In this document: piece by piece, positions 35,701 to 48,290 of the stretch
Layout of the letters: every line of letters starts with the position of its first letter
Numbering within the stretch: position 1 is the stretch's first letter
NCBI GenBank assembly: GCA_905182985.1
Contig: CAJJDN010000063.1
Coordinates: 144,106-208,105 of the forward strand
Direction of reading: 5' to 3'
Source of the DNA: Paramecium sonneborni
Lineage: Eukaryota; Ciliophora; Oligohymenophorea; Peniculida; Parameciidae
Length of the DNA: 64,000 bases
The notes under the pieces: model-generated
The model's input: the letters and a program-made list of their open reading frames with translations, nothing else
Databases searched by the model: none
Told to the model about the DNA's origin: nothing
Position numbers and translations under genes: made by a program

Positions 35701-38150
35701 AGGAATGTTAATGACAATATAAAATTCAAAATACATAACGATTAAGAATAATATCTTTTTCAATGCAATAAAAGCCTTGGTTTAGATTAATAACAGTTAA
35801 TATGTGAAATTTTAGAATAATGCTATGATTTATGTTAAAAAGAGAATGGTCTAAGAATTTGAGGGCGGCATAGCGAACTGGGCAGTTTTTGGCAATTTCA
35901 TATACATGGGTGAATTAAGACCAACTTAGATGACTAGAGATATTTTAGACATATCAGGTAATGTAGGGTAAGGATCTTAAGATACTGGATTTTTTATAAT
36001 GGGTAGTAAATGTAGTGATGCTTAAGTATCATCATTTTATAATAATCATTGTTCAGGTACTATATTAGTCTGCTATGCTGTTAGATAGGTTTCCAGTAAA
36101 TGTACCTATTTATCAGGCTTATCAGCACATCACAGTGAAGCAGGTGTGATGTCTGCAGTTTAAAGTGAACAAGTAGAACTGGAAAACAGTTTATTTGCAG
36201 AAAATTATAGAGGAATTGTATTAAAACTTGGTTCATGGAATTATTATGAAAATAAGATTAAGCTTAATAATATCTATATTTCAGCATTAAGTAGACCTGA
36301 TTGTATAAAATGTTATTCTGCTTCTCTTAATCCAAATTGCAAAGGGTCTATGGGTATTTAAATGGGAACTGTATCCACTACAGCATTTCCTCCTATAGAT
36401 AAACCAATATCTTCAGAAATGGATGTTATATGTACATCTTAAAAGATTGATCTTGAAGTTTACTTAACAAATGTGGAATTTCATAATTTTAGAATTTCTT
36501 ATGATAATATTCCATAATGTGGAGAAAATGCTGCTTTCAGATAACATAAAGGAGCACATGATATGTCAGGATAACATTATTTAATTAATTCTCCATGTAC
36601 AAATTGTTAATTTGATGCACTTTTATACAAAACATTAGGAACTGATCTTACAAAACTAGGATGGTTTGGCGGATGTGGTTCATTTGGTTGTTCAGGATTA
36701 ATAAACTTTTTAATTGAAGATTAAACAGGACATTTCTTTGGATAGATTGGTCAAGCAATTGGAAATAATTCCTATTTTGGACCAAATGTTACATATTGTG
36801 CCAGATAAGAATCTTGGAATGGATATTGGTGTCCTGGCAGATTTATTACAACTATCGGATTTATGAGTCTAGCTCCTGATTATAAGAAGAGATTGTATTC
36901 ACCAATTAAATTAACTGATGGATCTTTCTTTAATGAAATTAACAGCTAAATGGAATGGGCTTGGTAAGGATCAGAACCTTTAAATTTAAGAGAATCTAAA
37001 TTCGTTGCCCTTATTACTACAAATACAATTATTAATATGACTAATGCAGGATTTAATCCTACTTCATCAGTATATTAATTATCTAAAAGAAGAGAAACTG
37101 GTAGTCCTGAAGATTTTATTATCTTAATGTGGCAATTCTCTGTTCCTCAATTTATTTAAGTTTTTGTCAATGATAAACCTATCTAACCGGGTTTAACTAC
37201 TCATTCTAAACATCATGATCTTATGGCTATGACAAACCAATGTGGAGCAAATAATTATTTCTATGAAAATAGAACTATTCATTTTGTTGTCAATGCATAA
37301 CTAGGATGTAAAGTTAAAATTGCACTTAAAAATACACTCTAAATATCAACTAAACTTGAAATATCATCAGATTAATTCTATGGTGATAAATTCTTATAAT
37401 ATGCTAGAGCATAAATTGGTGGTGATCCTTTCAATTATTTTATTATCGGCATAAAAAAACCAACAAGAAGATTCTTGGAAGAAACAGGTAGCTTTTAAGT
37501 CTCTGTTGAATGGGGTATTGTTGATACCTCTGATATTGGAACAGAAACATCTTCTAATTCATAATCTATATTAGCATAATTTGCAAGTAGATTAGAGTTT
37601 TTCAATCCTCCTCCAGAAATTGGTAAGGTCTTAGAATTAAATTCTACAATAACTGTCATTGATTAATTAAATTTCCCAAGCACTGAACCAACTTCACGTA
37701 TATTTATTTAATATTTTAGCCTCTACTCAATCTACAGGAACTACAGAATCTACTCCAAATAATCAAAATGATGGTAACTCTAATCAAAATACAAATTAAA
37801 ATTAACCAACAGGAGGTTCTGATCATCATGATCCCAATAATTCAAATAATACAGATGTAATATTTACAATGGATGAAACAATCAATCAGACAGAAACTGA
37901 TAACAACAATATAAATCATGAAAGTCCTGGAAAAATTTTAAAATCTATTTCCTCAGATGAAAAACAATCTAATACTGTTGTTATTGTTGTTTCTGTTATT
38001 TGCTCAGTAATTGGTATCTCAATACTAATTGCAGCTCTTTTATATTATAAAAAAGTTAAATTAGCTAAATTAATTGCTTCTAGAAATTAAAGAGTTGAAA
38101 ATGAATTTTATAAAGTCAATCTAACAGAACAACAATTACAACCATAATGA
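26673..38150 (+). CDS. Fibrocystin-L/PKHD1-like giant membrane protein (3801 aa)
   Basis: Four exons (26673-26882, 26907-27463, 27490-37697, 37720-38150) with introns of 24, 26 and 22 nt sum to 3802 codons ending in TGA. A signal peptide (residues 1-20, ending LTLVEG) is followed by an IPT/TIG domain (~55-100), another IPT, and a PA14 domain (~370-505, with GIYPEP and GNYKFYISSD). Further IPT/TIG repeats lie between ~920 and 1600, with a discoidin (F5/8C)-like segment at ~1620-1745 and another IPT at ~1790-1850. The first G8 domain is at ~1870-1990 (WSDINTWGG) and a parallel beta-helix region at ~2085-2225 (VHFHLNGEVDNSY). A second G8 is at ~2700-2825 (YWSDPNTW), followed by more beta-helix. 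One membrane helix (~3743-3768) leaves a ~33-residue cytoplasmic tail. This is the order of PKHD1L1-type proteins, so a type I surface or ciliary glycoprotein is expected. Length is close to vertebrate fibrocystin (~4000). Confidence 0.93.
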
Positions 38151-39104
38151 TTTATTATCAAGCATAAAATAAATAATTATTCATATTATTATCTATTCCT
38201 ATTTAAAATATTCAAAGTATTTAATTACTATTATATCGAAATTCAGAGGGAGATTGAAACCTAAGATGAGGTTTATTTTAAATGTATAAAAAATTAAAAT
38301 TATAGATTTAAAATTTTCTTTTTGAATAACTTTATTAAATATGATAGCCTATTTTATTTAAAATATAATTTGTCAGAAAATAGAATTTAAATACTCTTAA
38401 TATTTTATTTAATCATCATTGATAATTTATTGGTATCTAAAATACATTTGATTTACTAGTTCCAAGAATTTTAATTTCTTTTCCAATTAATTGATATAAA
38501 TCAATAAAAAGATACTATTTATTAATCTCTCTTTTTATTTTTAGAAAAAATTAATGATTACTATCTATTTTTTTAATTGATTTTTTTTTATTTTAATATT
38601 AATCTAGCTTTATTGGCAATTTTTCTCATTTTAAATCAGATCTAAATTAAAAAATCTTTATAACAAATTATGAATATGTATGTAATTTAAAATAAAGAAT
38701 TAAGCTATATCAATATCTTTAGATAATTTATAACAGGCTTAGCGAGAGAAATAAATTAAAAATTATTCAAAATAGTAAAGCTAGAATGCAAATTATTAAA
38801 ATGACCTTTTTAATAGATATCTTAAAAATGAATATGAAGAAATTAAAAATCTAAATATTATATTTTAAAATATGAATTCAAGAATCTTGAAAGAGATAAG
38901 AAATTGAAAATAAGATAATCTGTATAGTTAAAGTTTAAAATAAATAAATATTTATATATTTATGAAGATGGTATATAATTATATTCCTATAAAATACCGC
39001 AATATTGGTAATATTGAAAAACTAAAAATTGTATTTGATGAATATAAATAGCAATAATTTAATAGTAATAAATTTAGTATTAAAAATAAAATTGCAATAA
39101 AATA
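38151..39104. other. Intergenic, no gene seen
   Basis: AT-rich spacer after the fibrocystin-like gene. Scattered short frames, none convincing. Confidence 0.5.
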
Positions 39105-39827
39105 ATGTTAAATACAAGTTCAATTAATTTGGGAGACACTAGCAAAATTTATAAGCAAAGCAATCAGCTAGGAATTTTATCTACAGCTATAAGTAAAATA
39201 GGAAATGCTGATCACTCCTTCCATAAAGGTGTTAAAGCAGCAAATACAACAAATGTTTCCCCTGTAAGAATGAGATTATTCAGAGAATCACCAGAACGAA
39301 AGTAAAAAGGACTTGATGGATTGGTTGTAGGAGAATTTCAGTAATTAAAAAAAATATAATAATCTTAGTCCCCGCAAACAAACATAAGTAGTGTACAGCA
39401 GTATTCATTAGAGTTCATCTCCAATGATTCATAAACCACAATAGAAACAACAGTTTTAGGATTCACCTACAAGAGCTAAATATAAATTAGATAGATTTAA
39501 GAATTGGGACTCTAAATTGGACATTGAACTATAATTACAAAATAGTGGAATAACGAGAATGGGAAATGATATAGTCTATTAATCAGGTCCAGAACTCAAT
39601 TATACAAAATCAATTTAATTTAATGAGAGACTTAATCGAAACAACCCATCAATATCATAATCAGATATTGTATAGCTAACAGCTAAATTGAATGCAATTC
39701 CAAGAACTGAATTAACTAATTTTACAAGAGGGTATGACATTATATTTAAAAGTTTAGTCATGCTCATGAATTATCTACACTTTAATAATCGTTGCAAAGA
39801 ATACTGAAATCAAGCAAAGCCTATTGA
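39105..39827 (+). CDS. Hypothetical Ser/Gln-rich protein (222 aa)
   Basis: ATG at 39105 and three exons (39105-39340, 39369-39731, 39758-39827) with introns of 28 and 26 nt give 223 codons ending in TGA. The protein has a Ser/Asn-rich start (MLNTSSINLGDTSK), a basic middle (RAKYKLDRFKNWDSK) and a C-terminal helix (HELSTLQQSLQRILKSS). No signal peptide, membrane helix or known domain is visible. If the second intron is not spliced, the protein ends a few codons earlier, at the TGA at 39805; I prefer the spliced form because its tail is more protein-like. Its stop is 140 bases from the stop of the convergent CK2 gene. Confidence 0.6.
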
Positions 39828-39967
39828 ATGTCTGATAATTTTTATATTATTAAATTTATTGCTTGATTATTAAATAATTTGATGATAGAATGAGAGAGGA
39901 AAAAGATTTGTAATAATAACTATTAATAATGGTGCTTATATTTGATATTAATTTAAGACTCTAACTA

Positions 39968-41060
39968 TCATTACCTTTTAGAGTTCTTTCTGATTGATTG
40001 GAAATAGGGATGCAACATAGCTTCCTTGGCTGTAATTCTTAAATTCTAGATTTGTGAATATATTTATTTACATGATCGTAGATAAGCATACTCTATAATA
40101 ATTCAATCGCATCTGCCTTAGCTAAATGCTCATTATCTTCATTAACAAATTTGTTGAGTGGTTTCTTAGGATGTTGTCCTAATACATTTTCAAAGTTTGG
40201 ACCTAATGAAATGTTATACTTCTAGAGATAAATCATTAAATCATCTGTTCCTAATACTCTTGCTATTTTATCCAACTAATCATTATTATCTTATCCATGA
40301 AAGAATGGCTCTTGTTAAAAGATTATTCCAGCAAATAAGCATCCCAAACTCCATATGTCTAAACTGTAATCATAATATTAGTAATCTAATAAAAGTTCAG
40401 GAGATTTAAAATATCGAGAAGCCACTCTACAATTATAATTTTTATTTGGGAAATAGAACTCTGCCAATCCAAAATCAATTAATTTCAATACCTTCTTTTC
40501 ATTTTCTATCATTATATTATGAGGTTTAATATCTCTATGTATTATTCCCATACTATGACAATGATCTAGGGACTATTTATTAATATAGTTTAAATTACTT
40601 TCAAAATCTCATACATATAAAAGCGAACATCTTAATCCTGCAATTAAGGGTATAATACTCTGTAATCTGTGTTATTGATGAACTCTAAAATCAAACTTGT
40701 AGTCTTTGAAGCTGGATCAAATACTACATCTAGTAATTTCAACACATTGTTTTATCCATTCAAATTTTGTAATATTTTGATTTCTCTCTTTATCTTCTTC
40801 TATCTTACTATTCAATATTTTATCTCTCATACTTGGTTTCAAAGCTTTGATAACAACCTTTTGAAGTGTATTTACATTTATCCCTTCAAAAACTTCTGCA
40901 TATTTTCCTCTTCCTATCTTCCTTACAATCTCATAATTATCAAGTTATCTAAATTTACTCATTCCAAATACCCATAATGAATCTCCATATTTTCAAATTC
41001 AAAATAGGATGGTCTCTTTTTTAAATTTGCATCTCCATAAAGTCGTGGTTTAATGTTCAT
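39968..41060 (-). CDS. CK2A: Casein kinase II catalytic subunit alpha (330 aa)
   Basis: Five exons (41060-40972, 40948-40833, 40807-40599, 40572-40072, 40045-39968) with introns of 23, 25, 26 and 26 nt sum to 331 codons. Family hallmarks are present: [19 protein letters not shown] (Gly loop), VVIKALKP (Lys), the basic [10 protein letters not shown] segment, [31 protein letters not shown], and a C-terminal end near PYFQSIRK. Length fits short protist CK2 alpha. The metal-binding motif is DFG rather than the DWG typical of CK2. CK2 phosphorylates acidic Ser/Thr sites in many nuclear and cytoplasmic proteins. The 5' part (40543-41060) also occurs as an assembly duplicate at 41611-42128. Confidence 0.93.
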
Positions 41061-41609
41061 TGTTTGTATTTTGATAAAATTTCAAATTAATATTAAAGTT
41101 TATTACATTCATTTCATTAATATAAATACAAATGTAATCTTTCTTAATATGTAAGTCTTTTCTTTATCAAAATTTTATTATCTATTACTGCTAAAATTAA
41201 TAATTCAAACATATTCACTCTAATCCTCAAATTTTAAAAGTATCTTTTAATATACTTTTATTTTATTTTTCTTTAATTGTCAATAAAAAAATTCAAATAT
41301 AATCCTAAGTGTAAATTCTTGATTGCAATTATTATTGCGAATGATTCAAAATATTTCATACTGATTACATTAATTAATTAATATATTATTTTATTAGACT
41401 AGAGAATAATTAAGTTACAAGTCTAATACTTTGCTACTTTAATAATAGGCTTTTCGAGCAAAAATACTAATCTGTTGTAAACACAGATATTATAGAGTAG
41501 CATCTATTGTGATTATTCAAGATATAAAAAACATTTGTTAACTATTTTGATAGATATATTTATTAGTATCTAAACGATTTGAAAATTTGGATTTTTTTTA
41601 TTAATGTAA
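40543..41609. repeat. Contig-end duplicate, first copy (1067 bp)
   Basis: Repeated without visible difference at 41611-42677, after the N at 41610. It holds the 5' 518 bases of the CK2 alpha gene and its upstream flank. Confidence 0.9.
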
Positions 41610-41610
41610 N
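41610..41610. other. Assembly gap (single N)
   Basis: One N between two identical 1067-bp segments. Confidence 0.95.
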
Positions 41611-42128
41611 TATTCCCATACTATGACAATGATCTAGGGACTATTTATTAATATAGTTTAAATTACTTTCAAAATCTCATACATATAAAAGCGAACATCT
41701 TAATCCTGCAATTAAGGGTATAATACTCTGTAATCTGTGTTATTGATGAACTCTAAAATCAAACTTGTAGTCTTTGAAGCTGGATCAAATACTACATCTA
41801 GTAATTTCAACACATTGTTTTATCCATTCAAATTTTGTAATATTTTGATTTCTCTCTTTATCTTCTTCTATCTTACTATTCAATATTTTATCTCTCATAC
41901 TTGGTTTCAAAGCTTTGATAACAACCTTTTGAAGTGTATTTACATTTATCCCTTCAAAAACTTCTGCATATTTTCCTCTTCCTATCTTCCTTACAATCTC
42001 ATAATTATCAAGTTATCTAAATTTACTCATTCCAAATACCCATAATGAATCTCCATATTTTCAAATTCAAAATAGGATGGTCTCTTTTTTAAATTTGCAT
42101 CTCCATAAAGTCGTGGTTTAATGTTCAT
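41611..42128 (-). pseudogene. Truncated duplicate of CK2 alpha 5' part (assembly copy)
   Basis: Identical to 40543-41060: ATG at 42128, exons 1-3 complete and exon 4 cut by the N after about ten codons. It is not an independent gene if the N marks an unmerged overlap. Confidence 0.85.
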
Positions 42129-42677
42129 TGTTTGTATTTTGATAAAATTTCAAATTAATATTAAAGTTTATTACATTCATTTCATTAATATAAATACAAA
42201 TGTAATCTTTCTTAATATGTAAGTCTTTTCTTTATCAAAATTTTATTATCTATTACTGCTAAAATTAATAATTCAAACATATTCACTCTAATCCTCAAAT
42301 TTTAAAAGTATCTTTTAATATACTTTTATTTTATTTTTCTTTAATTGTCAATAAAAAAATTCAAATATAATCCTAAGTGTAAATTCTTGATTGCAATTAT
42401 TATTGCGAATGATTCAAAATATTTCATACTGATTACATTAATTAATTAATATATTATTTTATTAGACTAGAGAATAATTAAGTTACAAGTCTAATACTTT
42501 GCTACTTTAATAATAGGCTTTTCGAGCAAAAATACTAATCTGTTGTAAACACAGATATTATAGAGTAGCATCTATTGTGATTATTCAAGATATAAAAAAC
42601 ATTTGTTAACTATTTTGATAGATATATTTATTAGTATCTAAACGATTTGAAAATTTGGATTTTTTTTATTAATGTAA
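41611..42677. repeat. Contig-end duplicate, second copy (1067 bp)
   Basis: Copy of 40543-41609, continuous with unique sequence on its right (from 42678). Confidence 0.9.
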
Positions 42678-43288
42678 TATAATAGGATCCTCAAAATATA
42701 TCTTAAATTTGATATGAATTTAATGGGATCTGATCATTATTAGATTATTATAAAATCTAAAATATTTTTGAACCATTGTCACAGAATAAAATAATTATAA
42801 CAATAAAAAAAGAAAATATTTTTTAAAGTTTGAAATTATCCAAATTTTAATGATATTAGAAAAGTCCAAAGAAATAATTCTAAATGAATAAATTATTCCA
42901 CCCTGAATATAAATTTGATTGATCCCATTACCTTATTATTACATTATTATTTATTGATCATGAAATCAACTTTATAGTTTGATATTCTATTCTTTCTTAG
43001 TTAGATAAAAAATAATTTAGCAAAGGTAATTAATTTGAGAATCGAATCAGAAGGAATTTGAAAAATTTTTGTCAATAAAATTTTTTCAAGTATTTGAACT
43101 ACTATCTTAGATTATCTTTTTGATTAATTAAGTAAACCATATTTTTATGTCTATAGAAACCTTAATTTGATGAAATATTTAATAGAAACTCAAAAAAAAT
43201 AATTAAAGATGAAGGATCAAATTATGATTCAAATTTACAATGAATTCATAATAATAAATATTTTTATTTAACTTTTTATTAATAAAAT
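42129..43288. other. Intergenic, 5' flank of CK2 and 3' flank of kinase
   Basis: AT-rich spacer. No coding frame or RNA gene is supported. Bases 42129-42677 duplicate 41061-41609. Confidence 0.45.
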
Positions 43289-46200
43289 TCAATATGCATC
43301 TAAACTTCTCAAGCTTTCCTAATTAATGATTATTTATTGATCATTGATCTTTATTTATTGATCATTCGTTTAATTTAACAAAGTTTCTATCATTTAATTT
43401 TAACTCTATATATTTTTAGTTTAATCTAAATTCAACTGTCGTAAAAATTCAATCCATTTATTGAAAGTTTAAATCACCTTCTTGCTTTCATTAATTTAAT
43501 CTTCATTTTTTTATTATAAATCTTCAATTTACAGAGGTTAATTATCAATCTAATTTTTTTTCTTATTAGTTAAATCTTAATAATATTTTTGTAAATCTTA
43601 AGTCTCATTTATTAAAATTTGAATGTCATTAGTTTTAACTTAATTGTGCTTCTGATAATCTTCAATCAACTTATTTTATTTCTCAATTAGCTAATTGTTC
43701 TTATTAGTTTGAATTTCATTTTATTATTTTAATTCTTCAATCAATTTCTTGGTCTTGTTATTTTTATCTTTATTTGTATAGTCTTCTGGTTCAATAATTT
43801 AATTCTTAAACTGTTCAATCCAGTGCTTACACTATTGATTTAAATGTTAATTCTAATTTTCTAAAAATTCAATCCATTTATTGAAAGTTTAAATCAACCT
43901 CTTGCTTTCAGTTATTTAATCTTCATTTTTTTATTTTAAAATATTAATTTACTCTGGTAAAGAATCAATTTAGTTCTTCCTGTCATTAATTTAATCTTAG
44001 TTCAATTGTTCTAAATATTTAATCAATTTATTTATAGTATCAATCTACTGTTTGCTCTCATTTTTTTAATCTTAATTTAATTTTTTTTATTTTTAAATCT
44101 CTTAGTTTAAAGTATCAATCTACATTTTGCTTTCATTAGTTTATACTTAATTTTATTATTTTAAATCGTCATTCTATTTATTTAAATTATAAATCTATTG
44201 TTATTTCTCATTAATTTAAATTTAATAATTTTGTTTTATATCTTAAATCTCTTAAGTTAAAGTATTAATCTACTGTTTGCTCTCATTATTTTAATCTTAA
44301 TTTAATTTTTTTTATTTTTAAATCTCTTAGTTTAAAGTATCAATCTACATTTTGCTTTCATTAGTTTATACATAATTTTATTATTTTAAATCGTCATTCT
44401 ATTTATTTAAATTATTAATCTATTGTTATTTCTCATTAATTTAAATTTAATAATTTTGTTTTATATCTTAAATCTCTTAAGTTAAAGTATTAATCTACTG
44501 TTTGCTCTCATTATTTTAAACTTAATTCTATTTTTTTAAATCATTGATATACTATCCTAAAATTGCAACTTAAAGAAATAATTCTTGTTTTAAATTTGAA
44601 AAAACAATCTAGAATTAATTCACAGTTTATTCATCTAATTTATTTAAATGCTTTTATAGATCATTTGATTATGAAAAAAAATTTTACAATATGTCTTCTG
44701 ATGTTTATTCCTAAGTAATTTATTAATCTAACTTTGACAAATTAAATTAAACTTGTTGTTGTTAGAATGTATTGTTTTCTTATTCAGTTATATTGTTTTA
44801 AGCTTTATTCTCATCATACTAATACTATTTTTAAGATTATGTCTCTTCATTTGATAAAGGATTTGATACATTCTCAGTATAATTAGTTGGCTAAAATTAT
44901 TAATTATTTGATTAAACTTACTATTATTGTTAATTTTATAATAAATTGTTATCTTAGTTATTTTGATTGTTCTAAGCTTACTAATCTAATTATTAAGATT
45001 ATGGTAATTCATTTTATAAACTATTCTATATAGTTTCAGCTTCTTGATTTTCCTAAAATTATTGATTATTTGATTAAACTTACTATTATTGTTAATTTTA
45101 TAATAAATTGTTATCTTAGTTATTTTGACATTGGTCAGATTGATTCTAATTCTGCAAATATTATTCTGACTCTAATTAATTTTACTTTCCTATTAAGTTT
45201 TTTAATTCTTAAACTAGATTTTAGTTAAAAAGTTAAAATAATTTGAAGATAAAATCTTTCTCTTGTTTATACTTTTCAATATTTTCTAATTTATTTTAGT
45301 TAGTTGAATCCGATTCTTAATTGAAAATTACATTTTGATTTTTTGATTATTATTCTAAATTAGTAATCGCATATAATTAATTATTTGAATTTTCAATATT
45401 AATCATTAATTAATTTCTGTCAACATCCTATTAGTTTTCAACACTATTTGGATTTTCTAGTTAATTTTAAACAACTTTCATTTCAAAGGCATTATTCTCA
45501 AGTGCTTTTCTTTACGTTAATTCATTGAATTTTTATTACATTGAAAGTTCTATTATTTTAACTCTCTCTATTAATTCATTTTAACTTTTTTAAATTTCTA
45601 AATGTAAATATTTTTCTAGTTATTCTTTTAATTAAGAACCGATGGATTCAAATTGTTTTTAAATGTTATTATTTTAGATTTAAGATTGTTATTCTAAAAA
45701 ATCTTTTAAATATATTTAATTTTATTCTAATAATTGTTATTTCGCTTTTTATGATTGTTATTAGGATTCTATCTCTTTAAATCTCTCTTCTAATTCATTT
45801 TTAGTTTATACTACTAATTTTTAATATTCTGCTTATTATTATTATAATGAAGAAGTAAAAGATTATCTTTAATCTTCAAATTATTTTTATATGGGTATAT
45901 TTTAATTCTATTGTTGCTATTATGTTGCTTATAAATTTATTTTTTTAAATCTCTCTTCTAATTCATTTTTAGTTTATACTACTAATTTTTAATATTCTAC
46001 TTATATTTAAGAATAAATATTTTTTTCTAATTATTCTTCGAATAATTTTTTATTTTATTCTAATTTTTATTATTACTCTAATTTTAATTAGTTTATTTCT
46101 TTTTATGTAGATTTAATTTAGTTTTCATAAGTTTCTTTTTAACTTTATAATGCTTTTTCAATTTTTAATTAGACTTTATTTTCAATTATTGATTAGCATT

Positions 46201-47433
46201 TATTTTCAATCATTGTTATAATCTATTATTCACTTAAATTGTTTTATAGTTTTTCTTTTTATTCTAATTGTTGTGGTTATATATTCTAAGGCTGTTTTTT
46301 TTCTTGTTCTTGTTTTTAATTTGTTTATAAATTTGCAGGAAAACCAGTTCCTCTATTGTCAATTTGAGGATTTTGTACATCTTTTTATTATTATACTGTT
46401 GGTTTTTCTTAATTTTGCGGTTTTTCTTTTTCAGGTTGTGTTATTAAATTTTACATTCCAGTATTTCTATCCTCCCCACCAGTAGAAGTAGGAGTAATAG
46501 TGGGCTTTTTATATTTTTAAAACTCATTATAAACCTTATCTATCGAAGGCCTATTAGAGGCATCATAATTCAACATCGATATTATCAATTTTTTAATCTC
46601 TTCTGGAGTTTATAAATAATTTATTTTTGTTTTAACAAAAGTTGGATTAGTTTTGTGTCTTTTTATTTAATTTATTATTTCATTGTAACTTGATCCTAAA
46701 AATATAAATTTAGTATACCATTAAATAATGAATTAGAAGATAATACTTCATAAAACACACATGCTAATGCCCAGATATCAACTTTTTCTGTATAATTATT
46801 CTATGATTCTATAAGTTCTGGTGCTTGAAATATTAAAGTGCCAACTTATTATGTTTTTTAGTCCAAAGGGGCATTTCCACGAACCAAGCCAAAGTCAATT
46901 AATTTAAAAATATCTCCTACTTTTATATAATTTTCTGGTTTGATATCTCGATGGATTTAGTTTTATTTATGTAAAAAAAGAATTGGTTGACTTATCTAAA
47001 AGTTTATTAAAAATAAAATTATTACATCAAAACATATTTTTATTTTGTCATCTATGGATTAATTGTTATTTTTAGCTATTTAATCATATAAACTTTCTGA
47101 GCCTACTTCCATAATAATGCAATGGTTAGCTTTCCATTCAAAATATTCATATATTCGAATTATGTTACTGGGAGTGTATTGTTGATTATTTCCATTCTCA
47201 TAAATGTTTTAATATTTTATTAAATTTTATATAAAGTATTTCTCATTATCTTTCATATTCTTTTGTAATTTAAGAGCAACTTTTTTAGGATTATTACCCC
47301 AATTATCAGCAGTAGCCAAATATGCTGCTCCTTCACCTCCTGCTCCAAGAAGCTTTGTTAATACAAAATATCTTTAAGGATATTCTTTTGTTGGAGCTTC
47401 TACAACAGAATTGATCATTTAGTTATATTGCAT
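43289..47433 (-). CDS. B-type Ser/Thr kinase with extended coiled-coil tail (1373 aa)
   Basis: Two exons (47433-46719, 46695-43289) with one 23-nt intron sum to 1374 codons ending in TGA. The kinase domain (~25-290) has GAGGEGAAYLA, VALK, HRDIKP, DFG and QAPE. The tail, ~1080 residues, is Gln/Asn/Glu/Lys-rich coiled coil with two near-identical 225-base (75-residue) tandem repeats at 44051-44500. The gene is highly similar to the one at 16796-20040, in inverted orientation ~23 kb away, but its tail is ~300 residues longer. The intron sits at the same codon (phase 1). Probably a recent duplicate. Function unknown beyond protein kinase. Confidence 0.9.
44051..44500 (-). repeat. Two tandem 225-bp repeats in kinase tail
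   Basis: Units 44051-44275 and 44276-44500 differ at only a few bases, and a partial third begins at 44501. The length of 75 codons keeps frame and nearly the heptad register. Each unit encodes NESK(Q/M)QID-type segments separated by Gln/Asn/Lys-rich helix. Confidence 0.85.
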
Positions 47434-48290
47434 TTCTATTTCTATTAAAAATTATTAAATAAAAAATTACTTATAAAATAAATATTTATATAACAATAAA
47501 TTTTGATAGAAAATGAGATGTTGCAATAATATAATTTAGTAGCTATAGATATTTTAAGAATTATAAAAAGCCTGAATTCCTTAATAAAGTTCTTAAGCCT
47601 CTTCTAAGAAATAATTATATAAATAAATGTATATTGTGAATATATTTTAAAGTTTGATACAAAAATAAGGTTTTTTTATTAGATTAGATAATATTTCTAA
47701 AGAATTTTGAAAGTAAATAAGTTTTAGAAATAATTTGATCAAAAAAATATGCATGTTATTATTTGATCACCCAAACATCAATTCTTGTTATGTGAATAAA
47801 AGGATCATAGAAAGTCAACAAATTTAATGATCTTTTTATTTATTCGGCTTTAAAGGGAATAAATATTAATTAGAGATTATTTTTTATATTAATATAATTA
47901 CTAAATACAAAAAATAAGTGGATGATATATAATATTGATATATCAAAGAAAAAATTCATTCTGCTTTTGAACTTGCAGAATATTAATTTTAGATACTAAT
48001 GCTGAAGTTTCATGGTAGAAAATGAAAGAAGAACAAGTTTTGTTGAAAAATTAGAAACAGAAATTCAAAATTTCATAATTTTTCTTAGTAACTTTCTGTT
48101 GTTCTTGAGATAAATCTCTTAAATTAAGAATAGATTCTTTAAATAAAATTGCTAATTTGGAAGAAAAGAGAAAATTCTATACATTCAAAATCGCTCAAAG
48201 ATAAATTATTAAATTTTATATTATTTATGTAAAGTATCGATTTTGTTATTCAACTTTAGATCACTCCCTTCATATAATTATATACCTAAT
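47434..48290 (+). other. Intergenic with short coiled-coil coding remnant
   Basis: The 5' flank of the B-type kinase occupies the left side. About 48005-48235 shows protein-like plus-strand pieces (FVEKLETEIQNF, then LKLRIDSLNKIANLEEKRK) in different registers, possibly with an intron near 48091-48112. No start or complete frame. Probably a relic. Confidence 0.3.

Noticed and set aside
40669..40977. Two identical 102-codon frames (also at 41737-42045)
   Set aside because: Antisense of the CK2 alpha gene and of its assembly duplicate.
40500..42128. True tandem duplication of CK2 alpha
   Set aside because: The copies are identical, one is truncated exactly at an N, and two other Ns in the window show the same pattern.
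44051..44510. Regular repeats considered as a CRISPR-like array
   Set aside because: The repeat units are 225 bp, have no spacers and lie in a coding coiled coil; the genome is eukaryotic.
44880..45230. Hydrophobic open frame on the plus strand resembling a membrane protein
   Set aside because: Antisense of the coiled-coil tail of the B-type kinase (43289-47433). The same shadow occurs opposite 19016-19354.
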